Source of the DNA: Candidatus Thorarchaeota archaeon
GTDB taxonomy: Archaea > Asgardarchaeota > Thorarchaeia > Thorarchaeales > Thorarchaeaceae
Direction: 5' to 3'
Assembly (NCBI GenBank): GCA_011365025.1
Contig: RDOF01000012.1
Coordinates: forward strand, 13,124 to 77,123
DNA: 64,000 nt
Position numbers and translations under genes: made by a program. Below the pieces are notes generated by a model. That model ran no database searches. It was not told the DNA's origin and saw only the letters and a list, made by a program, of their open reading frames with translations. Positions 52,780-62,021 of the stretch are shown here, in pieces. Position 1 is the stretch's first letter, and each line of letters opens with the position of its first letter.

Positions 52780-54165
52780 ATGGACTGGAAAACGGAATCC
52801 CTCGACAGACTCTTCAATCCCGAAGCAATTGCCGTCATTGGAGCCTCAGACAAACCGAATAGGCTCGGTGCACTCACCATGCTCTCTCTTGGACAGTCGA
52901 ATGCTGAGGTATTACCTGTCAATCCGCGTCTTTCGTCAATCGAAGGCAGGAAGTGTTACCCAAGTGTGGAAGAGATTGGCTCAAATGTAGATCTTGCATT
53001 GATTGCTCTCCAAGGACCACGCGTTCATTCTGCAATAGCACAATGTGCGCAGGCTAGAGTCGGAGCTGCGATAATATTCTCAGCAGGTTTTAAGGAACTA
53101 GGACCGATTGGTGAGCAGATGCAGCTCCAGATAAAGAGAATAGCCGATAAAGGACACATAGCAATCATCGGTCCCAATTGCCTTGGAGCTGGCAATATCC
53201 ATAGGAACCTGAATGCCACGTTTTTCCCACATCCGATTGCTCTTAAGAAAGGGAAGGTGGCACTTGTAAGCCAGAGTGGCGGGGTTGCAGGCCTTATGAT
53301 TTACGCGGCAGCTGACGCAGGAGTGGGCCTTTCGAAGTTCGCGAGCATTGGAAATAGAGTAAATGTGGATTTTCCTGACATTCTCAAGTACTTGCGTCAA
53401 GATCAGGATACCGAGGTCATCTGCCTCTTTGTCGAGGGGACAGAGAAAGGTCGCGAGATGTATCAGGAGATGGTTCTGACCTGCGATGAGAAGGCAGTTC
53501 TTGTTTACAAGGTTGGAAAAACACCTGTTTCACGAAGCGCTGCCTTAAGTCATACTGGTAGCCTAGCTGGTCATTCGCAGTTATACTCCGCTGCAGCAAG
53601 ACAAGCAGGGGCAGTTGAGGTGGAAAGCACGGCTGAGCTCATAGACACTGCCAAAATTCTGTCAATCTGGAAACAGAAACCCCGAGGAAGGAAGGTCGCA
53701 ATAGTAACTCATACTCTCGGTCCTGCATTAATAGCTGCACAAGTATTAGAGGAAAATGGAATACCCCTGCCCCCACCATCAGCTCCAACAATAAATGCCA
53801 TTCAACGTATTTTGAACATGCCAGTTGAGATACCAATTTCCAATCCTATCGACCTCTTGGCGCAAGGGTGGTCAAATCCGAAGCTTTTTGCTGAGGCATT
53901 CAGGCTTGTGCTGAATGAAACGCAATATGATGTTGTTCTGATAATGTTCTCGCCCAATTATCAGGAAGATATAGGCGGCGGAATGCCAATTAGCGAGATA
54001 GTTGCTACAGCAAAAGCAGTGAACAAACCTGTGGTTGCAGTACTGAACTCGCCAATTAAGAATCCTCCATCTGGTTGGAGTCTCCTGGAAGATGCAGGAA
54101 TCCCAGTTTTTGCCAAACCAGAAACTGCAGCACTAGGAATCGCCAGAGCCATTTCCCAAAAGTAA
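52780..54165 (+). CDS. ADP-forming acyl-CoA synthetase alpha subunit
   Basis: About 461 residues of the NDP-forming acyl-CoA synthetase alpha subunit. It has a CoA-binding Rossmann start (FNPEAIAVIGASDKPNRLGA), IAIIGPNCLGAGN, VALVSQSGGVAG, and the phosphohistidine in RSAALSHTGSLAGHSQLYSA. This enzyme makes ATP from ADP and phosphate while turning acyl-CoA into the acid. It is a standard energy-saving step in peptide- or acid-fermenting archaea. The ATP-grasp beta subunit is not in the window, so it must be elsewhere if the enzyme is two-chain. The ATG at 52780 has GAAGGTG 5 nt upstream. Confidence 0.9.
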   Translation: MDWKTESLDRLFNPEAIAVIGASDKPNRLGALTMLSLGQSNAEVLPVNPRLSSIEGRKCYPSVEEIGSNVDLALIALQGPRVHSAIAQCAQARVGAAIIFSAGFKELGPIGEQMQLQIKRIADKGHIAIIGPNCLGAGNIHRNLNATFFPHPIALKKGKVALVSQSGGVAGLMIYAAADAGVGLSKFASIGNRVNVDFPDILKYLRQDQDTEVICLFVEGTEKGREMYQEMVLTCDEKAVLVYKVGKTPVSRSAALSHTGSLAGHSQLYSAAARQAGAVEVESTAELIDTAKILSIWKQKPRGRKVAIVTHTLGPALIAAQVLEENGIPLPPPSAPTINAIQRILNMPVEIPISNPIDLLAQGWSNPKLFAEAFRLVLNETQYDVVLIMFSPNYQEDIGGGMPISEIVATAKAVNKPVVAVLNSPIKNPPSGWSLLEDAGIPVFAKPETAALGIARAISQK

Positions 54166-54267
54166 AGTACCCGTCCTGCCTTGGTTGGGTCGTTCAAAGG
54201 ATGTTGTTTATATCTGACGACAAGTGGCCAGAAATACGCACTAAAGCATAGCAGCAGGCCATCCCAA

Positions 54268-57003
54268 ATGAAACAAGTTGACGCAGGCAAGAACAGCCAC
54301 AGAGCGGTCGTCGTGCTCTGCTTCCTATTGGTGACTACAACCACAACTGGGATACTGGCTTTCATAGACTCTTCTTCTTTGCAGGTGTGGACAGCAGCTC
54401 TAGACACGGATCCAGTAGCAATGGTTGTAAATGGGAATGGCGTTGAGAATGAGATATCTGATATTTGTCAAATTGATGGGGTGTCGGCTGCAGAGGTCTT
54501 GGCTGGTGCTCAGGGCCATATCAGAAGAGGAGAAGATGGCATTGACAATGTAACGCGGGCCTTTGCGGTCAGTGGCGTGGTGTATTCACCGACCGCTGCG
54601 TTCTTCGATGAATTCGAACCAATTTTCACTCTTCTAGATGGAAAATTCCCGGAGAACGAGTCGGAGGTGGCGATTCCAAAGAAAGTAGCGGATATCGCTT
54701 TCATTGGGATTGGATATCAAGTAAACTACTCCTATACTTCTCTCAATATCCGTACGCTGCTAACGGTTGTAGGCATCTATTCTCAGACCATTCTGAATGT
54801 AGTAGATTACTATTTTGATAGCATCGGTATCGTGCACCCAAGTCTTCTCAATCCGATATCTTCTTTCGCCAGGGTTTTTGTCAACGTTGATCGCACTCAG
54901 GTAACTCCTTCAAACGTATTTGGAGCGTTGGCATACGCTAACAGGATTGAGCGCTCAATAGTCGATCTCTATCCTGGAGGCGTTTATAATTCCCAATACA
55001 GAGTCGACAATTATTTGGCTATTGGAATCAAGTCATATCTCAGCTGGAGGGATAGCCAAAGAGCGGCTCAACTTCTGAGAGCTGGAGGGATTGGACTACT
55101 TATACTGATGGTGGCTTTTTCGGGAGTTCAGTACTTCGTACGAGAGAAGAAAAAGAAATGTACTCAGTTGTATTCCAGAGGCGCTTCGCAATTCAGGATT
55201 AATTTGAGCCTCTTTCGAGAAATTGTGATATTGTCATTTGTGGCTACTTTGCTAGGCATATTTCTGGGCATTCTTACAAGTCGTATTGCTATGGCGAGTG
55301 ATGGGTTTCTGAGTTTGAATTTGGCCAAACTGACATGGGAACCGCTTCTATTCACTGCCGACTCGCTTGTTATAGTGATTGCCCTTGGAGTCCTATTACC
55401 AGTTCTTACGTTCATAGGATATAAGGGGCTATTCACTGCAAAGCAACATATTGCTGAGGAGAAAGGGAGAACGGCAAGGCTCGTGAAAGGTATGAGCCTG
55501 ATTCGTTGGGATCTTCTTGTTGTCCTGGTGACTGCCGTTATGATTGGGTCTTTCTACATGGGAGGACCAGCTATTCAATCAAATCCGATTCTAACTGTAA
55601 TGCTCTCGGTGCTGCAGCTTCCGTTGTTTCTGGGAATTGCTAGTCTTGGAATAAAGGCACTATCAAGAGGAGCAGAAGGGGCTTCAAGCTTGGTGAAACC
55701 GCTGGTGGGTAGCATTCCGGCGGCAATTGGAGTGCGCACGCTTGGAAAGGGCAGATACTCAATGAGTATTGCGGCAATGGCACTCATCATGGCAACATGC
55801 ATCATGTGGAATGGGGCAGTTATTGACGCAACTCTCCCCATCACCAGAACCAATCATGCAAGATTCGCGATAGGAGGTGATATTTCATTTCACCTTTCAG
55901 ATGCTCATAGCACTGACTGGACTGCATTCGCCGACTCCTTGTCAGCATTTGGCCCTGGAATTGCCGCCTCAATCGTAACCACAGGAGTCTTATTTCTCTC
56001 GGGTAATGCAGCCGATAAGGTTGAATTCGTAGCCATAAACGCCTCTGAGTACGTAAAGATAGGGTATGACTACTATGGTGAGCGACTTAATGAATCGTCG
56101 CTTTCGGAGGACCTAAACCAGCTCCGGTCTGAAGTGGCTGGTGTAATTCTAACTGCAGACTTGGCCAAGGAATACAATCTTCAAGTAAATGACATCCTAA
56201 GAGCTTTCACCGCCTTTTACGGAGAAAGCGCCATCGAATTCACTGTGACCTCCATAGTGGAAGCCCTTGGCAAGCCAACGATTCCGGGCTCGAGTCTTGA
56301 CGAAGCCAAGGAGGGAGTTGCTTTTGGTCACAGAAGAATGTGGGTCAATTTGGAGTACCTTAGACCTCAAATTAACCCATTAATGGATACACGAACATAC
56401 TCCCTTTGTGCAGCGAACCCTCAGTACAATAGCACTGATCTTGTGGAGTATGCGATGGAAGAATGGGGCCCTGAGATTCTCTATTCGAATCGCTGGGCAT
56501 CTGCTGATTATGAAGTTGAAAAGTACCTCTCGCAAACAGAATACATCATGGATCGCGCCGTTGACAGCATGATGGTGGTAGTCGCCGCAATGGGTACTAT
56601 TGCAGCTATGGTAGTATTCTTTGTGGAAAACCTGAGAGAGAATGAAAGATACTCCGCTCTGTTGAGGTCCATGGGTGCTACGCGAGCTAGTCTCGTTAAA
56701 AATGAAATAGCACAAGGTCTGGTTCTTGTCGTTCTGAGCATTGCTGTGCTTGCTCTCTACGCGCCGCTCTATATTGCCAACACATTGGTTGCATCTGGCA
56801 CGATTTATAGTGCATGGGAGTATATCTTTCCAATTACGGTGTTTGTTGTAGTTCCTTGGCCAGTTCTAATCTCCTTCCTATTCGCATTTGTTTTGGAAGT
56901 CATGGCAGCAATTGTGGTCATTACAGGAACGAATGGAATGTCTCTTCGGCACCAGTTGCGTGCATCTTGGGCAGAGTCTCAACCAAGTGGAGGTTCAAAC
57001 TGA
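54268..57003 (+). CDS. FtsX-like ABC permease, copy 1
   Basis: About 911 residues of the MacB/FtsX permease family. An N-terminal TM is followed by an ectodomain of about 220 residues and a three-TM FtsX-like block (GGIGLLILMVAFSGVQYFVR, then a REIVILSFVATLLGIFLGIL region). Further TMs, a second ectodomain and a second FtsX block follow (MVVVAAMGTIAAMVVFFVEN, then ERYSALLRSMGATRASLVKN). These proteins work with a separate ABC ATPase in lipoprotein or peptide export, or as mechanotransducers. No ATPase gene is adjacent. The frame opens at TTG 54181, but ATG 54268 lies at a better distance from a GTTTATATC element near 54206. Its stop overlaps the next gene's start. Confidence 0.8.
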   Translation: MKQVDAGKNSHRAVVVLCFLLVTTTTTGILAFIDSSSLQVWTAALDTDPVAMVVNGNGVENEISDICQIDGVSAAEVLAGAQGHIRRGEDGIDNVTRAFAVSGVVYSPTAAFFDEFEPIFTLLDGKFPENESEVAIPKKVADIAFIGIGYQVNYSYTSLNIRTLLTVVGIYSQTILNVVDYYFDSIGIVHPSLLNPISSFARVFVNVDRTQVTPSNVFGALAYANRIERSIVDLYPGGVYNSQYRVDNYLAIGIKSYLSWRDSQRAAQLLRAGGIGLLILMVAFSGVQYFVREKKKKCTQLYSRGASQFRINLSLFREIVILSFVATLLGIFLGILTSRIAMASDGFLSLNLAKLTWEPLLFTADSLVIVIALGVLLPVLTFIGYKGLFTAKQHIAEEKGRTARLVKGMSLIRWDLLVVLVTAVMIGSFYMGGPAIQSNPILTVMLSVLQLPLFLGIASLGIKALSRGAEGASSLVKPLVGSIPAAIGVRTLGKGRYSMSIAAMALIMATCIMWNGAVIDATLPITRTNHARFAIGGDISFHLSDAHSTDWTAFADSLSAFGPGIAASIVTTGVLFLSGNAADKVEFVAINASEYVKIGYDYYGERLNESSLSEDLNQLRSEVAGVILTADLAKEYNLQVNDILRAFTAFYGESAIEFTVTSIVEALGKPTIPGSSLDEAKEGVAFGHRRMWVNLEYLRPQINPLMDTRTYSLCAANPQYNSTDLVEYAMEEWGPEILYSNRWASADYEVEKYLSQTEYIMDRAVDSMMVVVAAMGTIAAMVVFFVENLRENERYSALLRSMGATRASLVKNEIAQGLVLVVLSIAVLALYAPLYIANTLVASGTIYSAWEYIFPITVFVVVPWPVLISFLFAFVLEVMAAIVVITGTNGMSLRHQLRASWAESQPSGGSN

Positions 57004-59816
57004 TGTTTCTGATTTCACGTATCAAATCAAAGGCACCCCAGACATTCACAACACTCCTTGTTTTTGCTCTGGCTGCAGGTGTACTTGGTGGCGTACTGAT
57101 TTACGTTGACACATCCGGGCCTCAAGTATTAGAGGAGATAACAGGCGAATTTGAGATAGACATGCAGCTGGTATGCAATCCAGCATTCTACACAGATAAC
57201 GAATTCTCGCTTTCGGAAATAGAGGAGATTGTTCAGGAACAGGAGGGGGTGGGACAAGCCGCCCAAATCACCGTCTTGGAAATCTATGACCGATATGGCA
57301 GCATTCCTGGCAAATGGAGTGCGATCATGGGTGTTAATGATTCGTTCTTCGACCTGTTTCCAGAGGCGGTGTCATTGGGGGATGGGACAGGTGACTTAAA
57401 CGATACTAGCTGCTACCTGCAAAGGAGCTTGTTGCTCTACCTGGAATTGGATATTGGCGACAATTACTCCGTCTATTATCCAAAATCGGATGGCTCATAC
57501 GATGAGCACAATTTCACAATAGCGGGCTGGTTTGAGTCGGGTTTGTTCACACGCGGCGGCGGAGATGGAGCGGTGGGCGATTCCTATCTGCATGTAATAA
57601 CAACAAGAAACGGCGTGAACAATCACTTCTCATCCTACGGGAGAGATTGGATAAACGGTGTTAGAGACCGCATCATTGCAAACTTCGTCACTGACAGTCT
57701 TCCGCAGCGGGACCTGTCGACATTTGCGACCGTTCTGCAAAATGCCGAGAAGAGGATAGAACAGCGAGTGCATCCGTATGCGACTATTGACCAATTCCCT
57801 CTCAAATCAGCTGTTCAGGAGTATTCTACGTGGGTCAGCAGCATGAGGATGATAACTCTTGCATTTTCGGTTCCGACTATAGTTATGGGAGTTATGCTAG
57901 TCAGGTACAACGCCGACCTTCTATCTGACGAACGGAGACGCGAAGTTGGGACACTCAAAACAAGGGGAGCAACAGGCTGGCAATCATTCAACTGGATACT
58001 TAGTTCGGCCCTATTCACAGGGTTGGTGGGCAGCATTGGAGCAGTTGTCGCAGGAGCCGCGGCTGCACTCTTTTCAGGCACTGTTAGAGAAGTGATGGTG
58101 GTTGATCTAGCAAGAATCTCCGCCTCAGCCCTGATTCTTCAGCCGCAATCGATTTTGTCGGTTTTCCTCTTCTCGTTTGTCGTAGGCTTTTTTGTCGCGG
58201 TTCCAGCGGCGATCACAGCTCTTCTACTTCCCGCCGCTGACGCGCGAACAATGATTGAGAGAGGAGAATCCAAAAAAGTAGAACAGATTGGGAATCCAGT
58301 AACAGAAACTGCAGCGGCGGCATTCTCCGGTCTGCTTCTTTTAATTTTGCTTTCAACGAATGGATCCCTTTTGGAGTATTCTTCTGGTTCGGGGCTTCTC
58401 TCAATAGCAATCATTGCCCTATTGGCAGCTTTTGTGGTTTCATCGACTCGAATCCTTTCACGTCCCGCATCCACGGTAAAAGCCAAGCTCATGGCGCAGA
58501 TAAAACGACCCTCCTTACTTGTGGGTGCAAGAGTTGTTTCAAGAAACATTTTACTGGCAAAACGAACTGAAGTCGCATCAATCATGTTCGTTGCGCTTGT
58601 CTTTACTGCAGGATTCTTTTCGTTGGTGTCATCAACTACTGGTAACATCCACATGCGAGATCTCTATATGTTCCAATATGGCGCGGATGTGGTCGTTGAC
58701 GCCGACCCAAGACTGGGAAATGTTACAGATGACATTCTGAATCAAATCCGAAACATTGAGGGAGTTGCAGAAGCCAGTGGAATGATGAGAGCCATGGGGC
58801 ATGTCACGTTTTGGGGTGCTTGGTACGATTACACTTTCTTTTACAACCTGACTGCAATCATATATGGCGTTCAGCCAACAGAATTCGTGAAGAGTGCGTT
58901 CCTACTTCCATACTTCACGTACGAAAGTACACCCGATACTGCCGTTCTGCGTCTAGCAGAAGACTCGACTAACATCATAACCTCATTTAAGCCATTGCTG
59001 GGCTATGACCAAGGCGCATTAGGAGGCGAGGCAATGATATTTGGCAACACACTTTCAGTGGAGTTGCGTGGTGAAAATCAGAAATGGGTGGAAGACTGCG
59101 AAATTGTTGATGTGATGGCAGAGGGCATGTACCGCAGAACGGACTACACAACCTACTTCCCTGGTGAGTCACCTGATTTCGAATTCGTGGTTATGGATCT
59201 CGCAACCCTCCATTCTGTCTTTAACACATCAAGAATCGACCGCATCTACGTCAAGTTGGAGCAAGGTGCAGACTATGAAGAAGTTATGCACGAAATCTAT
59301 GAGCTGGCGCCCTCAAGCTTCTCCTCAATTGGTTCGCCATTCGAAGACATCGATGCTATTCTAGAATCGCGCGCCGGCCAGCTGGTATATGGGACATATA
59401 CGCTAAATGTCGTTTTTGCACTGCTCTATCTTACGGCAGGAGCGACTATTATCGCAAGTGTCCGAATGAGGAGTTTCAGGCGGCAATTCTCCATTCTTCG
59501 GTCTTTGGGAGCAGGGGAGCAATCAATAATCAGAACCATGCTCATCGAAATCACCTTGACAGTCGGGCTAGCAGCCATTGCTGGTGCCATCGTCGGAGGC
59601 ATCTTGGTTTTCATTATCAAGGACATTCCTCTCATCTACCTAGGTCTTTCGAGTTCCGTTTCTTGGAATCAACTGCCATTGACTCTCGCAATACCAATTC
59701 ATCTTGTTGCAGGTGTTCTCATGGCAAGCTTTGTTGTCGCCATCATTGTCAACTACATAATGCTGGTCCGAAGTCTCAGGTCCAATATCGCAGAGGATAT
59801 CCAATATTCTGATTGA
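57003..59816 (+). CDS. FtsX-like ABC permease, copy 2
   Basis: About 937 residues with the same layout as copy 1: an N-terminal TM, an ectodomain, an FtsX block with MRMITLAFSVPTIVMGVMLV and REVGTLKTRGATGWQSFNWI, more TMs, a second ectodomain, and a final block with FRRQFSILRSLGAGEQSIIR. The start at ATG 57003 overlaps the TGA of copy 1 by one base (TGATG) and has GGAGGT upstream. The frame is open back to 56814 inside copy 1, which is not used. The pair probably forms a heterodimeric permease. The substrate is unknown and the ATPase partner is absent from this window. Confidence 0.82.
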   Translation: MFLISRIKSKAPQTFTTLLVFALAAGVLGGVLIYVDTSGPQVLEEITGEFEIDMQLVCNPAFYTDNEFSLSEIEEIVQEQEGVGQAAQITVLEIYDRYGSIPGKWSAIMGVNDSFFDLFPEAVSLGDGTGDLNDTSCYLQRSLLLYLELDIGDNYSVYYPKSDGSYDEHNFTIAGWFESGLFTRGGGDGAVGDSYLHVITTRNGVNNHFSSYGRDWINGVRDRIIANFVTDSLPQRDLSTFATVLQNAEKRIEQRVHPYATIDQFPLKSAVQEYSTWVSSMRMITLAFSVPTIVMGVMLVRYNADLLSDERRREVGTLKTRGATGWQSFNWILSSALFTGLVGSIGAVVAGAAAALFSGTVREVMVVDLARISASALILQPQSILSVFLFSFVVGFFVAVPAAITALLLPAADARTMIERGESKKVEQIGNPVTETAAAAFSGLLLLILLSTNGSLLEYSSGSGLLSIAIIALLAAFVVSSTRILSRPASTVKAKLMAQIKRPSLLVGARVVSRNILLAKRTEVASIMFVALVFTAGFFSLVSSTTGNIHMRDLYMFQYGADVVVDADPRLGNVTDDILNQIRNIEGVAEASGMMRAMGHVTFWGAWYDYTFFYNLTAIIYGVQPTEFVKSAFLLPYFTYESTPDTAVLRLAEDSTNIITSFKPLLGYDQGALGGEAMIFGNTLSVELRGENQKWVEDCEIVDVMAEGMYRRTDYTTYFPGESPDFEFVVMDLATLHSVFNTSRIDRIYVKLEQGADYEEVMHEIYELAPSSFSSIGSPFEDIDAILESRAGQLVYGTYTLNVVFALLYLTAGATIIASVRMRSFRRQFSILRSLGAGEQSIIRTMLIEITLTVGLAAIAGAIVGGILVFIIKDIPLIYLGLSSSVSWNQLPLTLAIPIHLVAGVLMASFVVAIIVNYIMLVRSLRSNIAEDIQYSD

Positions 59817-59887
59817 ATGATGCCTGAGCTAGCAAGTACAATCCTATGAAGGGTTATATGCAACCTAGGTGAGCAATACCCAATTTG

Positions 59888-60469
59888 ATGCTGGAAGGAA
59901 TTCCTTTGCCACAGGATAGCTCTAGGTATATGTTCAAGATGGTTTCTCTGGGCGATGCGGGAGTAGGGAAAACAAGCTGCATCCTCCGATATACCGAGAA
60001 CTCCTTTGGCGACGTCTACCGGGCAACTCTGGGCACGAATCTTGCAATCAAGAACCTCATAGTGGAAACCCCAAATGGAGAAACAGCCTCAGCACAGGTG
60101 GTAATTTGGGATCTTGGTGGGCAGCCTTCATTTCGTGAACTGAGGATACGCTACATGACCGGAGCGAGTCTTGCCTTTCTTGTCTATGATGTAACCTCCC
60201 CCAGCTCCTTCCTAAACTTACAGAACTGGTATGACAACTTCATTGAAATCAATCCCAAAGCATCGATAGCGGTAGTTGCAAACAAGATAGACCTGAAGGA
60301 CCGAAAGGTGCCTCCAGAGGCCGGTAGGATGATCAAGAAATGGTGGAAAGTCCCTCACGTTGAAACTTCGGCCAAGACTGGACTTAACGTAGAATCTCTA
60401 TTTCGAGACCTCATTCAGGATGGCATCAAGCGACGCCATCAGATGGAGAGAAAGAAACAATCCAAGTAG
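59888..60469 (+). CDS. Ras/Rab-like small GTPase
   Basis: About 193 residues with complete GTPase boxes: G1 GDAGVGKT, G2 in YRATLGTNLAIK, G3 WDLGGQ, G4 NKID and G5 ETSAKT. The C terminus is basic (KRRHQMERKKQSK) and lacks a prenylation Cys, so any membrane contact would be electrostatic. It differs clearly from the GTPase at 12.6 kb. The ATG at 59888 is preceded by an in-frame TTG and by AGGTGAG at 59867-59873. It lies 71 bp after the FtsX pair in the same direction and is convergent with the nuoN-like gene. A functional link to the FtsX pair is possible but unproven. Confidence 0.92.
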   Translation: MLEGIPLPQDSSRYMFKMVSLGDAGVGKTSCILRYTENSFGDVYRATLGTNLAIKNLIVETPNGETASAQVVIWDLGGQPSFRELRIRYMTGASLAFLVYDVTSPSSFLNLQNWYDNFIEINPKASIAVVANKIDLKDRKVPPEAGRMIKKWWKVPHVETSAKTGLNVESLFRDLIQDGIKRRHQMERKKQSK

Positions 60470-60497
60470 TGCCTTAGGCCGGACTGATTTATTCCCT

Positions 60498-62021
60498 CTA
60501 CGGAAACAGCGCACTTGCGCCTGCAAATGCATAGTCCAACACAATTCCCGGAAACACGAACAAAGCGATAACTGCAACAACGCACAGCCCCACCGCTAGC
60601 ATTGGTATCTTTGCCAGTTTGATCTTGGAAGTGTCTTTTGGTTCCTCCATGAACATATACTTGAGAACACGCAGGTAGTAACCAAGAGAGAAGACTGAGT
60701 TGAAAAGGGCGACCAGAGCGAACCACCACAAATTAGCCTCAACGGCACTCTGTGGTAGCAGTATCCATTTCGACCAGAAGCCTACGGTGAGTGGGCCACC
60801 CGCCAAGGCGAAAATCAGGATGCCAAACATTGCTGCCGCGTGAGGGGACCTGGTTCCGAGTCCGGCAAGATCTTCGTAGGTAATCTCCTTGGCCAGTCGA
60901 ACAGACATCGCCCAAATCAGGATGAAGGCACCAGTCTTCATGAGGGCGTGGGTGAAGGCATGAAACATGGCTGCTGCCGCGCCTAATTCGGTTCCTGCAG
61001 CAATACCCACAAAGACAAAACCCATCATCACAATTGAGGAATAGGCAAGCATTCTCATGATGTTGCGTTCTGCCAAGGCGAGGACGTTGCCAATAACCAT
61101 GGTTAGGAGCGAAACTGCAACAATAAGGAACATCCATTCCATTCGTGCCAGAAAGAAGCCAACCATCAGTATGCGCATAAGGGCACTTATGCCGGTCTTC
61201 TTCGTAGCGCCTGCCAAGTAGCCGGTGACGCTTCCATCGGCTGTCGAATACGCATCAGGAACCCACATCCACCCCGGAAAAATTCCCACTTTGAAACCAA
61301 AGGCAATAATGAACATAATCATGGCAAGAAGAAGCGTGTAGGCGGCTGGGCCGGGCGTACTTGATGCCCAGATGGCATTTACTGCTGTGGCCAAGCTATT
61401 TGCTCCAGAGAGGGCTGTTGTTCCTGTAACACCAATTACCAATGCTATACCAAAAATCATGAGCATGGTGGAAAGCAGGCCCATGACGAAGTATTTTGTT
61501 GCACCATCAACAGAACCTCGATGCGGACCGAGAGAGACCAGCACATAGGTGGGGGTTGACATCAACTCCCAAGATAGAAACAAGGCAACAAGGTCAGTAG
61601 CCATCACGACCCATACGGCCCCAGCAAAGGAGATCAATAGAAGGAAGTTGTATGCACCCCTATCGCCGCCGTAGAGAGTTGCCGACATCAGGACAAGGAC
61701 AGCAACTATCAGAATTATCCAAATGAAGAAATCCGCAAAAGCATCTCGGATGAATAGCCCAGCAAAGGATGAGGGGTATGTAGTGGAGTCGAATACCACC
61801 ACGGCAAGGGCTGATGACAACACCCCCAAGAGACTGACTGCTAGTACACCTCGACGATTTCCCCATACTAGCACCACAAATGAGAATACGACCAGAACTA
61901 GTGCTGGCATAGACGCAATCCATTCAGTAGGAAGCATCGCAGCAGCAAGGTCTCTTAGCGGTGCGAAAAGCATTCGGATGAAGTCAGCGATTATTTCCAA
62001 AACCTGCATTTTTGCTATCAA
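60498..62021 (-). CDS. nuoN: NuoN-like subunit of complex I-type oxidoreductase
   Basis: A 507-residue antiporter-like membrane subunit, about 14 TM helices. Marks of the family are the conserved Glu in LFLSWELMSTPTYVLVSLGP and Lys in FGFKVGIFPGWMWVPDAYST, plus KTGISALMRILMVGFFLA and FHAFTHALMKTGAFIL. It pumps protons in a complex I-like or Fpo-like chain in the cytoplasmic membrane. It overlaps the preceding nuoM-like gene by 4 bp (TTGA at 62018-62021), and an in-frame ATG at 62009 is an alternative start. The order nuoL-nuoM-nuoN is kept. The electron donor, whether NADH, F420H2 or ferredoxin, cannot be read from these subunits. Confidence 0.85.
   Translation of the reverse strand: MIAKMQVLEIIADFIRMLFAPLRDLAAAMLPTEWIASMPALVLVVFSFVVLVWGNRRGVLAVSLLGVLSSALAVVVFDSTTYPSSFAGLFIRDAFADFFIWIILIVAVLVLMSATLYGGDRGAYNFLLLISFAGAVWVVMATDLVALFLSWELMSTPTYVLVSLGPHRGSVDGATKYFVMGLLSTMLMIFGIALVIGVTGTTALSGANSLATAVNAIWASSTPGPAAYTLLLAMIMFIIAFGFKVGIFPGWMWVPDAYSTADGSVTGYLAGATKKTGISALMRILMVGFFLARMEWMFLIVAVSLLTMVIGNVLALAERNIMRMLAYSSIVMMGFVFVGIAAGTELGAAAAMFHAFTHALMKTGAFILIWAMSVRLAKEITYEDLAGLGTRSPHAAAMFGILIFALAGGPLTVGFWSKWILLPQSAVEANLWWFALVALFNSVFSLGYYLRVLKYMFMEEPKDTSKIKLAKIPMLAVGLCVVAVIALFVFPGIVLDYAFAGASALFP

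Noticed and set aside
56814..57002. An upstream extension of the second FtsX-like gene
   Set aside because: It lies inside the first permease gene; ATG 57003 with GGAGGT and a TGATG junction is the natural start.
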